The translations under genes were made by a program, and so were the position numbers. This document shows, in pieces, positions 43,301 through 51,398 of a stretch of DNA of 64,000 bases. The notes under the pieces were generated by a model. It saw nothing but the letters and a program-made list of their open reading frames with translations. It was not told the origin of the DNA and ran no database searches. This stretch comes from Chitinophagaceae bacterium (lineage in GTDB: Bacteria; Bacteroidota; Bacteroidia; Chitinophagales; Chitinophagaceae), in contig JAHBTL010000015.1 in assembly GCA_019638615.1 (NCBI GenBank), forward strand, positions 1-64,000, given 5' to 3'. Numbering within the stretch: the first letter of the stretch is position 1; each line of letters opens with the position of its first letter.

Positions 43301-43462
43301 TTCGGAAGTAACAATAATTCCTTTGAGGGGAGCGCCCAGGTTGTTGGTTACCCTGCCGGATATAAGCAGTTCCACCTCCTGCGCATTTACTGATGTTGCA
43401 AACAAAACCATAATAATGGCCGGTTGCAAGAGCAGCTTTTTGATGTATGTTATAAGTGTCAT
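40325..43462 (-). CDS. SusC/RagA transporter without STN domain, second pair of PUL A
   Basis: A 1,045-residue TonB-dependent transporter. After the signal peptide (LFATSVNAQ) it begins directly with the CarboxypepD-like domain (ISGRVTNNLGAPLKGIIVTS). There is no STN domain, so it should not signal to a FecR. The plug has TQTLPGRLPGLTTIETF and IDGIPTAYNSNQSLEYINPN, and the barrel ends VYKVYNVGLSVTF. It is 36 bases after the first SusD gene of PUL A, on the same transcript. Being about 125 residues shorter than its neighbour, it probably depends on the neighbour's sigma/FecR relay for expression. Confidence 0.94.
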   Translation of the reverse strand: MTLITYIKKLLLQPAIIMVLFATSVNAQEVELLISGRVTNNLGAPLKGIIVTSEKGKNGTFTDNNGEYSLIINDQSSFVSFSGKNYKTQKATVGGKETIDIALVWDAHYNDEVVELGYTSQLRSEVSGSVSTVTGEELLRSPVANLTQTLPGRLPGLTTIETFSELSRANTALFVRGFSMARQNGPLVVIDGIPTAYNSNQSLEYINPNEIESISLLKDASTQALYGILGANGVLVVKTRRGEKGGLQIKARVDQAVQQNTTQPAFIDASEYVKLRNQATYNDWAANTDPDKDPYSAPYTEQDIAAFAAGNNPLYPNNNWYKKYWNNTAGMQRVNVDLQGGNDWVRFYSNLNFMHQGGQFNTDQPRYETNGKYLWFNYRANVDMNINKYLRAFVRLAGNIKRERTPGGAGIADTYSSIFFMPSAFYGPLTPEKYDDHGVLSDSSNQVVATQDITVPTYGILNRSGYINHTVTNIVSQFGVDLDMSFITKGLNLSGIFAYQTNSVGSLRTLQDYERWIRTDDKDVLEFSKTGGQINSPLAYSKGHQYYYHLTYNIALNYDRSFGNHKLGALGYMYYQDLTKADVSGNWMLPYNRVHTGAEVSYGYNNKYFLKLDLGYSGSEQYAREVRYTSTPAASAAWLISNESFLKDSRWLSNVKLRASYGKSANDQSGLLRFAYLDNVRLSGGGPLGYLQYYIDERERGNPGIRAEVSTKANFGLDLGLFNALSLSVDVFKEKVDNMVVSAISTVPEYQGVPLGYYPSFNQGKFENEGYEATLNYTKWINKDLKISVGGMVSYSKNTLIKVNEATRTNDYAYPKRQEGYSFGQQFGYLVDYSNGNGFFNTQQELDNNTLDYTFGTPRLGDLIYTDLNGDGLLDERDVAPIGKGIIPRTTYGITAGVNYKSFELNVLFQGIGDYSTVLGGIGVWENYFHGVYNSLHKNAWTPERYQAGEAITYPALSTRESVNHQPSDFFNYNRRYLRLKNVELAYNFPVSVSKLISASNIRLVLSGQNLVTWDKMKSPDFGPEGTYLSIPVYKVYNVGLSVTF

Positions 43463-43498
43463 TCGTAAATATTTTGTTGTTATTCAGAAATGTTATGA

Positions 43499-45448
43499 TT
43501 ACCAACCGGGGTTCTGCCAGCTTGTTCCTGTAATAGATAACATGCGGTTGGCTTCGGCAAGAGGTATGGGTACCCACAGGAACTTATTGGTATAACATTT
43601 CCTCTCTGTTTCTCTTACTGTTCTTCTGCCATAGGTATAAGTACCGTTGGCGTTCCTTGTAATTTCCATAGCCGTTACCCAGCGGTCGGTAGCATCCAGA
43701 TCATCTCCGGGTTGCGCCCATCTGCGTACATCAAAATAGCGGTTCTCTTCCATGGCCAGTTCCACGCGACGCTCATTACGAATACGCAATCTCAGCTCAT
43801 CCTGCGATAATCCTGCAGGCAGATCGGGCATGCCTACCCTCCTGCGAATTTCATTCGTAGCCTCCCTTGCTTCTTCCAGTTGACCCGCTTCCAGCGCAGC
43901 CTCCGCGAAATTCAGGATCACTTCTCCCAAACGGAACAGCTTCCAGTTGGCTCCTCCTACAGGATTATCGCCTCCTGCATTGGGGTGTAAAAATTTGCGT
44001 TCGAAATACCCTGTACGTGTTGCCCTTCTCACAGCCCTGTCGATGCCTGTTTGCGGCTCGCCTGCATAGGTGGCTATAATGCGGGTTCTGTTGCCCATTG
44101 GCGCGGGGTAATTTTCAGGAGATTCGGGCGCTTCGGCGAAATTCCAGAAGGCCCTGCGTTTTGATCCGTTATAATAAATAGAAGCGTAAAACCGGGGATC
44201 CCTGTTGGCATAAGGATCCTGCGGATTGTATAGCGTATTGCCGGCATTATAGTTGGGCTGCAAATGCTTTTCATCCAGGTAAGGATTATTTAAATTGAGG
44301 ATGGGCTGCCCGTCAATTGTTTCATAAGCATCCACAAGCTCCTGTGATGGGCAGGTTCCCGACTTATAGCCATCCTGCGCGCCAATGCCATCTATGTTCC
44401 ATATATTGCCCTGCCCTTCACGGCTTTGAAAGATGGTTTCCTTATCGGCAGGCGCATTGGAATAAGCCATGGTTTGGGTGAAGTATTCGTTGTATAAAGC
44501 AGGTTTTTCGTTTTTGTCGGGCCCTATAAACGCCACGTCCGACATATAGGTTTGCGGGAAGTTCACTTTGTTATACAATTCATATCCCTGCGCCCTGAGG
44601 TTTTGTAAAGAAGCTTTGTTTACATCGTATGCTTCCTGCCACAAATTTTGTCCTCCGTTATTTAAAGGACTGGCGGCAAACAGGATCATTTTTGATTTAA
44701 TGGCTTCTGCCATCGCCTTATTTACCCTGCCCGCTTCCCCATCGGAGTTAATACGCCAGGGAAGCTCGCTGGTAGCCAGCGCTACATCGCAATCTTCCAT
44801 AATAAACTTCACTACCTCGTAATAGCCGGCTTTGGTAACAGAAGAAAAATCCTGCTGAAAATCATAGGCTTCCCGCTCAATGGGCAATACGGCGCCAAAC
44901 CATTTCAGCAACTCGGAATAATAATAGGCCCGCAGCAGGTGCGCTTCGGCCTTCATTCTTTTCCGCCTGCCTTCATCCGTTACGGTAGCAGCGTCGATGC
45001 GGGTAATAAAGATGGTACAGTTTCGTATAGCTGCCCAGTAGGCTGCCCAATAGTTGCCATTGTTGGCATCGGCACTGATATTGGTAATGGGGTGATTACC
45101 CGCGGAAGCATCGCCATTGTACATTCTGCCCGCCATGATCCATGATTCGGCTTCGGCATCGGTATCCCAGGCTTCATCGCTCCAAACCACGGGTCCGCGG
45201 CTCCAGAAAAAATAACGGGTTCCTTTTACCGGCATAGGACCATAACAACTGTTCAAAAAAGCCTCTACCCTGGTATTGTCTTCAAATACTTCATCTAATT
45301 GCAATTTACCATCCGGCGCCATGTCGAGCTGTTTGCTGCATGAGAACGCTGCAACCATCAGCAGCAACAGGCATGCTGCTTTTACACATAGTCTGCTACC
45401 GCTTTTAAAAAAAGACTGACAGACATGTATGTTTATATACTGTTTCAT
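43499..45448 (-). CDS. SusD/RagB lipoprotein, first pair of PUL A
   Basis: A 649-residue SusD homologue, the largest of the three here. The lipobox is VAAFSC. The start DMAPDGKLQLDEVFEDNTRV, the middle EDCDVALATSELPWR and the C-terminal IRNERRVELAMEENRYFDV and GTSWQNPGW are family signatures. The long N-terminus (MKQYINIHVCQSFFKSGSRL) before the hydrophobic core is unusual, and an internal start is possible. It follows the STN-SusC gene by 21 bases. Confidence 0.94.
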   Translation of the reverse strand: MKQYINIHVCQSFFKSGSRLCVKAACLLLLMVAAFSCSKQLDMAPDGKLQLDEVFEDNTRVEAFLNSCYGPMPVKGTRYFFWSRGPVVWSDEAWDTDAEAESWIMAGRMYNGDASAGNHPITNISADANNGNYWAAYWAAIRNCTIFITRIDAATVTDEGRRKRMKAEAHLLRAYYYSELLKWFGAVLPIEREAYDFQQDFSSVTKAGYYEVVKFIMEDCDVALATSELPWRINSDGEAGRVNKAMAEAIKSKMILFAASPLNNGGQNLWQEAYDVNKASLQNLRAQGYELYNKVNFPQTYMSDVAFIGPDKNEKPALYNEYFTQTMAYSNAPADKETIFQSREGQGNIWNIDGIGAQDGYKSGTCPSQELVDAYETIDGQPILNLNNPYLDEKHLQPNYNAGNTLYNPQDPYANRDPRFYASIYYNGSKRRAFWNFAEAPESPENYPAPMGNRTRIIATYAGEPQTGIDRAVRRATRTGYFERKFLHPNAGGDNPVGGANWKLFRLGEVILNFAEAALEAGQLEEAREATNEIRRRVGMPDLPAGLSQDELRLRIRNERRVELAMEENRYFDVRRWAQPGDDLDATDRWVTAMEITRNANGTYTYGRRTVRETERKCYTNKFLWVPIPLAEANRMLSITGTSWQNPGW

Positions 45449-45469
45449 ATTATTCGCTATCTGAAATTT

Positions 45470-48400
45470 TTAAAAAGTGATACTTACACCAAAATTGGCC
45501 TGTCTGGTAATGGGATACCCGATCGGATCATTGTTTTCAGGATCAAGATGATCCATCCGGAGCTTTTCCCATAAGGCAACATTTTGTCCGCTTACGTAAA
45601 ACCGTACTCCCTGTAAACCCAGTGTTGACAATAGGGATCCAGGGAGATTGTAAGCCAGTTCAAGATTGCGTAATCTTACGTAGGAACGATTCATAATAAA
45701 GAAATCGTTGGCCCTGTGATTGGTAGTAGTGCGTGTACTTAAGGCAGGATATGTAATTTCCTCGCCCGCAGCATAGCGCTCAGCCGTCCAGGCTGTTTTA
45801 TGATACCCGAAATAAGTTCCCCTGATTATATTTTCGTATACACCCTGGGCGCCGTAATTAGACGAATACCGGCCTACCCCCTGCACAAAAACCGACAACT
45901 CAAAGCCTTTATACTGAAAACCAACCGTAAAGCCATAGTTGATACCGGGGATACCTGTGTAACCGATCGGCGCTTCGTCTTTATCATCAATCACCCCGTC
46001 TCCGTTCAGGTCTGCATATTTCAGATCTCCTACGCGGGGCGACCCAAAGCTATATGTGGTCTTAGCCAGGTAATTGTCCAGCTCTTCCTGTGAATTAAAG
46101 TACCCGTTGCCGTTAGAATAATCTACTTTCAGTCCCCATGCCTGGTTCATGGAATAGCCGGTGCTCCGGTAGCGGTGTGCGTAGCTTTCATCGCGTTGTG
46201 CTTCATCCAGGAACACTACTTTGTTTTTATTAAACCCGATATTTCCCGTAGCGGTAATGCTGAAATTCTTGGAAAGCGATTTTTGATACCGGGCTTCCAC
46301 TTCAAAACCCCTGTTGTTCACGACCCCCAGATTCGCTTTAGGAATATTACCTAAAGGAACTCCCTGGAATTCGGGAACGGTCCCCCTGGAGATCAGGATC
46401 TCCGTTCTGTGTTCGGTGAAATAATCGAAAGACAGGCTGAGATCATTGAACAAGCCGATATCTATGCCCAGGTTCTTCTTTTCAGCTACTTCCCATGATA
46501 TATTAGGATTACCCAACAATCCCTGGCTGATGCCCTGACCCTGCGCAAGACTGCCCAACGGACCGCCGCCTACAGTAATATTATCCTGGTACAGGAAACG
46601 GGGACTGTTTTCTCTTGAAGAGCCCAGGATGTCATTCCCAACCTTACCATAAGAGGCCCTGATCTTAAGATTATTGATAGTAGCAGCCAATGGTTGCATA
46701 AACTTTTCATTGCTGATCACCCAGCCTATTGAAGCAGCCGGGAAAAACCCGAATCTCCTGCTGGGGGCAAATTGCTCAGATCCGTTATAGCCCATATTTA
46801 CTTCTGCCAGGTACCTGTTATCAAAAGCATAAGTTACTCTACCAGACAGACCAATCACATTGTATGGAATTTCTCCTCTTGTCGATTCCCAGTAATCTCT
46901 TTGAAACAATACCATGCCGCCTACATCATGCAAGCCAAACCCGCGCTGGTAGTTCAGCGAACCCTGCAGGTTGATATTGTATCTTGAGTCCGCGCCTTTT
47001 CTTAACGAGATAGGACTTTCCGATGGTCTTTTAATGGCATAGCTTAAAGTATTGGTGGCAGGATTGACCTCTGCGAGATACAATCGCTCTGATTTATCGC
47101 CCTGCATAGCCGTAGTAGCTCTTGCATCGTACGATGCCAGTCCTTTAATGCTTAAGCCCGGGGTAATGATCTTACCGAGGTCCCATTCCAATCCAAGTGA
47201 AGTATTTAAGTTAGAACGTACTTCTTTCCTGTAGCCAAACCGGTTCATAATTTCAAAAGCAGAACGGTCCATGTAACCGGGATCAACGATCTGCCCGGCG
47301 GGAACTCCAAAGCCCGGCAATGTTGTAGGACCCGGAGTAATAGGCAAAATGGTTTGCGCCTGGTAAATAAGGTCGCGCATCATCCAGTTGGTATCATCGC
47401 CATACAGCCATGCGGCAGGCATATTCACCTGTTCTATATAGCTGCCTATATTCAATAATGCTTTCAGCGATGATGAAATTTTATAGTCGAGATTGGCCCT
47501 GAAGTTATACCTGTCCATCCACGAAGAAGGATCATAGCCTAATACAGACTTGGGCTCTGTTTTAAGGTTGCCACCCTGGTGCAGGTATACTCCGTTCACA
47601 AAATAGCTCAGCCTGTCGGTGCCCCCGGAAGCGCCAAGGTTTACGCGCGTTTGCGGCACATACTTGGCAATATATTCCCTGTAATAATCGTGGTTAGGGT
47701 ACATGTAATTACGCAGCTTAACCTGTTCTTCATAATCCGGGGCATTGGGGTCAAGCCCTTCCAGGGGATTGGTATACCTGTCTATCATTTCCTGCGAAAA
47801 AGGCGGATCAGTGATCCCGTCGTTTTTAGCGGCTTCATTTCTCAGGCGCATATAGTCAAGCGATTCAAGGCGCTCCGGTTCCCTGGTAAAAGAGGAAAAG
47901 CTTTGATCAACACTTGCCGTTAACTGTGTTTTTCCTTTTGAACCGCGCTTGGTAGTGATCAGGATCACCCCATTGGCGCCTCTTACGCCAAACACGGCGG
48001 TAGCCGAGGCGTCCTTTAATATGCTGATGGAAGCTACTTCGTTGGGATCGATCGTACGGATGTTGTCACGCGGTACCCCGTCAATTAAAATAAGGGGGGC
48101 TCTTCCATTGGTAGTGGCCGCGCCGCGCAGGTACATGGTAGCATCGTCCCGGCCAGGTTGCCCGCCGCCAGACTGTATAGAGGTTAAACCAGGCAGGCGG
48201 CCTGCCAGCGCATTGGCTAAACTGGCCGATGAGCTTTGTTTAAGCTCGGCAGGTCCCACGCTGGACACAGCTCCTGTAACCGTTAGCTTCTTCTGCTTAC
48301 CATACGCTACTACCACCACGTCTTCCATGGAGCCCGCAATGGGGGTCAATGCAACATCAATGGTTTTGTTCTTACCAACGGTTACTTCCTGTGTTTCCAT

Positions 48401-48985
48401 GCCTACATAAGAAATGACCAGCACAGACTTTTCACTGGGTACAGATATGCTGAATGAGCCGTCGGCAGCCGTGGAAACACCTTTGCCTGTGCCTTTTACT
48501 ACAATACTTACATTTTCGAGAGGGCTCCCGTTCTGGTCAAGTATTTTTCCTGTTACTACGATATCCTGCGGTTGTTGCACCACAGGTTTAGGCGTTTCCG
48601 GCTCCGGCGCAATCACTTTTTTAACAACAATGGTTTTATCAACCAGTTCATACGTAAGCGGCTGATTTTTAAAACACGCGTTCAATGCATCGGTTACTGA
48701 TACATTTTTCAGGTTCAGGCTTACTTTGTTCGCCTGATCCAGCCATTCTTCCCGGTACACGAGATGATAGCCGGCCTGCTTCTTGATTTTCTTTAAAACA
48801 CTTTCGAGTGAAGCATTTTGTGCAGAAAGGTTGATATTTTGTCCGTACCCGCGCGCCTGTACCTGCAGGCAGCCCACGATCATAAAAAAAACGATTAGCC
48901 TCATAATCAGCCAGGTTTTGGAAGATAAAAACCTACGCCCCGGCAAGCAACCGGGTAACGCTTTGCAATAAGCGATCAATTGCAT
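45470..48985 (-). CDS. SusC/RagA TonB-dependent transporter with STN domain, PUL A
   Basis: An 1,171-residue transporter. Signal helix LIVFFMIVGCLQVQARG is followed by an STN domain (about residues 50-125, KKIKKQAGYHLVYREEWLDQ), a CarboxypepD-like domain (GKILDQNGSPLENVSIVVKG), a plug (NALAGRLPGLTSIQSGGGQP, TIDPNEVASISILKDASATA) and a barrel ending PITRQANFGVSITF. The STN domain identifies it as the sensor for the FecR/ECF pair just upstream. The ATG at 48985 overlaps a perfect -7 box on the opposite strand, part of a predicted antisense RNA promoter. Confidence 0.95.
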   Translation of the reverse strand: MQLIAYCKALPGCLPGRRFLSSKTWLIMRLIVFFMIVGCLQVQARGYGQNINLSAQNASLESVLKKIKKQAGYHLVYREEWLDQANKVSLNLKNVSVTDALNACFKNQPLTYELVDKTIVVKKVIAPEPETPKPVVQQPQDIVVTGKILDQNGSPLENVSIVVKGTGKGVSTAADGSFSISVPSEKSVLVISYVGMETQEVTVGKNKTIDVALTPIAGSMEDVVVVAYGKQKKLTVTGAVSSVGPAELKQSSSASLANALAGRLPGLTSIQSGGGQPGRDDATMYLRGAATTNGRAPLILIDGVPRDNIRTIDPNEVASISILKDASATAVFGVRGANGVILITTKRGSKGKTQLTASVDQSFSSFTREPERLESLDYMRLRNEAAKNDGITDPPFSQEMIDRYTNPLEGLDPNAPDYEEQVKLRNYMYPNHDYYREYIAKYVPQTRVNLGASGGTDRLSYFVNGVYLHQGGNLKTEPKSVLGYDPSSWMDRYNFRANLDYKISSSLKALLNIGSYIEQVNMPAAWLYGDDTNWMMRDLIYQAQTILPITPGPTTLPGFGVPAGQIVDPGYMDRSAFEIMNRFGYRKEVRSNLNTSLGLEWDLGKIITPGLSIKGLASYDARATTAMQGDKSERLYLAEVNPATNTLSYAIKRPSESPISLRKGADSRYNINLQGSLNYQRGFGLHDVGGMVLFQRDYWESTRGEIPYNVIGLSGRVTYAFDNRYLAEVNMGYNGSEQFAPSRRFGFFPAASIGWVISNEKFMQPLAATINNLKIRASYGKVGNDILGSSRENSPRFLYQDNITVGGGPLGSLAQGQGISQGLLGNPNISWEVAEKKNLGIDIGLFNDLSLSFDYFTEHRTEILISRGTVPEFQGVPLGNIPKANLGVVNNRGFEVEARYQKSLSKNFSITATGNIGFNKNKVVFLDEAQRDESYAHRYRSTGYSMNQAWGLKVDYSNGNGYFNSQEELDNYLAKTTYSFGSPRVGDLKYADLNGDGVIDDKDEAPIGYTGIPGINYGFTVGFQYKGFELSVFVQGVGRYSSNYGAQGVYENIIRGTYFGYHKTAWTAERYAAGEEITYPALSTRTTTNHRANDFFIMNRSYVRLRNLELAYNLPGSLLSTLGLQGVRFYVSGQNVALWEKLRMDHLDPENNDPIGYPITRQANFGVSITF

Positions 48986-48992
48986 AGTTTTG
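48962..48992 (+). promoter_or_regulatory. Antisense promoter across the SusC start, PUL A
   Basis: On the plus strand TTTG (48962-48965) is followed after exactly 19 bases by TAGTTTTG (48985-48992), a perfect match to the Bacteroidota consensus. It overlaps the first codons of the minus-strand SusC gene and points toward its FecR-side leader. No plus-strand gene lies downstream, but an intrinsic terminator does, about 100 bases on. Confidence 0.6.
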
Positions 48993-48997
48993 TTCAG

Positions 48998-49097
48998 TTT
49001 AGGTTTAATAAATGAAAATGATCCTGTCAGGAATTATTGCCATTACATTAACCTGAATATGTGCCGGATTTCCGCCCCCACGGAATTCCGGTTTTTT
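48998..49097 (+). ncRNA. Predicted antisense small RNA over the SusC leader, PUL A
   Basis: About 100 bases lie between the consensus promoter at 48962-48992 and the hairpin with six T at 49064-49097. The RNA would be complementary to the whole 5' leader of the STN-SusC mRNA, starting just upstream of its ATG. Bacteroides species have small RNAs in this position that repress SusC genes (DonS is one example), so a role in silencing this locus is plausible. Both ends are predictions from motifs; no expression data are available here. Confidence 0.5.
49064..49097 (+). terminator. Intrinsic terminator, antisense to the SusC leader, PUL A
   Basis: CCGGATTTCCG (49064-49074) and CGGAATTCCGG (49081-49091) pair at 10 of 11 positions around a six-base loop and are followed by six T (49092-49097). 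The U-tract is only on plus-strand RNA. The FecR gene on the other strand ends at 49124. Confidence 0.7.
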
Positions 49098-49123
49098 CAT
49101 TTTAACGTACTGGTAAAAAAATT

Positions 49124-50347
49124 TTATTCTTGTCCAACAATTATTTGCTTACCTGTAATTTTAAAATCCACCCCGCTCAGCTTCATGATCTTCAATACCT
49201 CCGAGAGCTTCATGCTCCTGGGGATATCCCCGCTTATTTTTCCTTCGGGCACCTTGTTACTATAAATGATATCCACATCGTACCACCTGCCTAACTGCCG
49301 CAATACTACCGGTATGTCGGCGCTGTTCATTAAAAACAAGCCGTTCTTCCAGGCTACCGCTTCCTCCACATCCGCATCCTCTATAACTCTCGTAGCACCT
49401 GCTTTATTTACCCGCGACTGCTGCCCCGGCAGCAGCACAGCAGACGACCCGCTGCCCGGCGGTAATACCTTTACCTTTCCTTCAAGCAGTGTAGTATTAA
49501 CCGTTTCTTCCTCATCGTACGCATTGATATTAAAATGAGTGCCCAGCACTTCCACACTGCTTTTCAACAACCCGTCCTCTCCGTTTACTTTTACAATGAA
49601 CGGCACTTTTATATTGCCGTTTTTTTGGGTCGCCACTTCAAAATAAGCCTCACCTTTTATCTCTACTTCCCTTTTGTTTTTTGCAAACGCTACCGGGTAT
49701 CTTAAGGAAGAGGCGGCATTCAGCCACACTTTGCTTCCATCGGGCAAAACCAGGTTATACTGACCACCCCGCGGGGTAGATAAAGTATTATACGCAATAT
49801 TTGAAGGCGCTCTCTGTGCGCTGCCATCATACACCAGTTGTGAGCCATTTTTACTGATTTCAACATCGCCCTGTTTGGCAAGCACTCCGTTTTGGGAGTC
49901 ATCCAAAGAAACGGTTCTGCCATCCTCCAGGGTAAGGATGGCTTTATTGGTTCCCGGCATTGCATCGTTCTCTGCTTTTGGCCCTGTTGCTATATCCACA
50001 TGATTTGCAGCCGGTTTTTCTTTGAAAAAAAAATACCAGCTTCCTGCAACTGCAATCATCAATGCAGCCGCTGCAAAGGGCAAATACATCCTTCCGTACC
50101 GGGAGTGGGCTATCTGTAATCTTTCTTCCGAAGGAGTTGGGGTATTATTGTGAAGTTTTTTATCCAGGTCGGCCCGTAGGGCATTCATCCACAACGACCT
50201 GCTTTCGTCATCCATTTTATTCCACTCATTATCAGGAAATTCATTTTCCATCAACCATTCTTCTACCATCTTATGTTCGGCCGGGCTTGCGTTTCCTAAT
50301 AAATACCGGTCTAATAAATCTTTAATTGCACTTATATTAATATCCAT
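49124..50347 (-). CDS. FecR-type anti-sigma factor, PUL A
   Basis: A 407-residue protein from the ATG at 50347 (MDINISAIKDLLDRYLLGNA). The longer frame to 50386 adds no family sequence. The N-terminal ~95 residues are the cytoplasmic anti-sigma part, followed by a helix (LPFAAAALMIAVAGSWYFFF), the FecR domain (YNLVLPDGSKVWLNAASSLR, SSVEVLGTHFNINAYDEEET) and a C-terminal DUF4974 region (WKNGLFLMNSADIPVVLRQL). It should be contacted by the STN domain of the SusC encoded 138 bases downstream. Confidence 0.93.
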   Translation of the reverse strand: MDINISAIKDLLDRYLLGNASPAEHKMVEEWLMENEFPDNEWNKMDDESRSLWMNALRADLDKKLHNNTPTPSEERLQIAHSRYGRMYLPFAAAALMIAVAGSWYFFFKEKPAANHVDIATGPKAENDAMPGTNKAILTLEDGRTVSLDDSQNGVLAKQGDVEISKNGSQLVYDGSAQRAPSNIAYNTLSTPRGGQYNLVLPDGSKVWLNAASSLRYPVAFAKNKREVEIKGEAYFEVATQKNGNIKVPFIVKVNGEDGLLKSSVEVLGTHFNINAYDEEETVNTTLLEGKVKVLPPGSGSSAVLLPGQQSRVNKAGATRVIEDADVEEAVAWKNGLFLMNSADIPVVLRQLGRWYDVDIIYSNKVPEGKISGDIPRSMKLSEVLKIMKLSGVDFKITGKQIIVGQE

Positions 50348-50518
50348 GAAGATTTTGATTTGTTGTCGCCAGGCCCGGCCAAACATAATCAGTATAATAG
50401 TCGTTTGAGATACGGGGTGGTACTATTGGTTTGCAATTTTTTTTGAATAGAAATACCTGAATTAAAAACCCTGCGGGGCCAGGCCGGTGGCTATATTGCT
50501 GACGGCTCAACTATCTGC

Positions 50519-51097
50519 TCAGCTAAAAAACCACAGCAATACAACAGACAGTTTTTGCCACGAAATACGGAGATGGTTGAGGGCGGTTGACAACTGGTTT
50601 TTTACGGTTTGCTCCGACAGTCCCAATTCGCAGGCTATTTCTTTAACAGCAAGATGGCGATAGCGGCTTAACCGGTAAATTTGCTTGGTTCTCGACGGAA
50701 GATCTTCTACCGCATGTTCCAATGCCTGGTACATGTTTTTAGACACCATTTCCGATTCAGCATCTATAATCATCCTGTTATTCAACTGCTGCAGCATGCC
50801 TGCATACTCCTTACGGGTTGCGGATTTGCGTATATGATCAATAACGCGGTAGCGAACAGCCGTAAAAAGAAACGATTTTAAAGAAGCCGTAATATTGATT
50901 TTTTCTCTCTGCTCCCATAAATGGGTGAACAAATCATGAATGATATCGCGGGCTTCTTCCAGGGATGAAACCTTGGAAGCAGCAAAACCAATCAGCGAAG
51001 GGGCAAATGTTTCGTATATAGTAGTAAAGGCCAGCCGGTCGCCTGCTTTCAATTGTTCAAGCAGTTCAGGTTCTGTATGTGTGGTATGGGCAAGCAT
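50519..51097 (-). CDS. ECF sigma-70 factor, PUL A
   Basis: A 192-residue ECF sigma factor. Region 2: FTTIYETFAPSLIGFAASKV, HDLFTHLWEQREKINI and SLKSFLFTAVRYRVIDHIRK. Region 4: HAVEDLPSRTKQIYRLSRYR and IACELGLSEQTVKNQLSTAL. The ATG at 51097 is chosen. A 171-base gap precedes the FecR gene. It is expected to drive the PUL A SusCD genes once FecR lets go of it. Confidence 0.92.
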   Translation of the reverse strand: MLAHTTHTEPELLEQLKAGDRLAFTTIYETFAPSLIGFAASKVSSLEEARDIIHDLFTHLWEQREKINITASLKSFLFTAVRYRVIDHIRKSATRKEYAGMLQQLNNRMIIDAESEMVSKNMYQALEHAVEDLPSRTKQIYRLSRYRHLAVKEIACELGLSEQTVKNQLSTALNHLRISWQKLSVVLLWFFS

Positions 51098-51173
51098 TTA
51101 GCAGGCAATCGTTATTTCAAGGCTGAAAGTTAGCGACTTATGTAAATCAAACCATCCTGCACCTACGGGCTGA

Positions 51174-51199
51174 GGTTCCGAACCTTTGAAAGGTTCCGG
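51174..51199. repeat. Interspersed palindrome, family 1, copy 3
   Basis: GGTTCCGAACCTTT and AAAGGTTCCGG form the two arms; the right arm has lost part of its end compared with the perfect copy at 6455-6488. It lies about 75 bases upstream of the PUL A sigma gene. Confidence 0.65.
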
Positions 51200-51321
51200 G
51201 CCCCGCCGGCCAGCGTTTTTGGCAACCCGGAAACCACAGCCGTCATTTCGAACCCGCTCACCTGACGTTTGAACTAAAAGCGTTTCACGGAGGGTGAGAA
51301 ATCTGTTGGGCAGAGCTAAGA

Positions 51322-51374
51322 AAACCTATAAGGTTTGCCGGGTAGCATTGCAGCGCTGCAAACCTTATAGGTTT
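51322..51374. repeat. Interspersed palindrome, family 2, copy 2
   Basis: AAACCTATAAGGTTTGC and its exact complement GCAAACCTTATAGGTTT flank a loop containing GGTAGCATTGCAGCGCT. It matches the copy at 3311-3362 in arms and loop. It lies 25 bases past the stop of the GH43/GH117-like gene and could end that transcript. Confidence 0.75.
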
Positions 51375-51398
51375 ATCCGCCACTCAACAGCAAACATC

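Larger units (their letters stand above)
51098..51398. other. Intergenic region with two palindromic repeats
   Basis: This 301-base gap between the GH43/GH117-like gene and the ECF sigma gene is non-coding. It holds a family-1 copy (51174-51199, GGTTCCGAACC/GGTTCCGG) and a family-2 copy (51322-51374). Repeat insertion here may isolate PUL A from the enzyme genes upstream. Confidence 0.65.

Noticed and set aside
51125..51151. Possible promoter of the PUL A sigma gene (TTTG ... TAACTTTC)
   Set aside because: The spacer is only 15 bases and the -7 box has a mismatch at its last base, so it does not meet the consensus.
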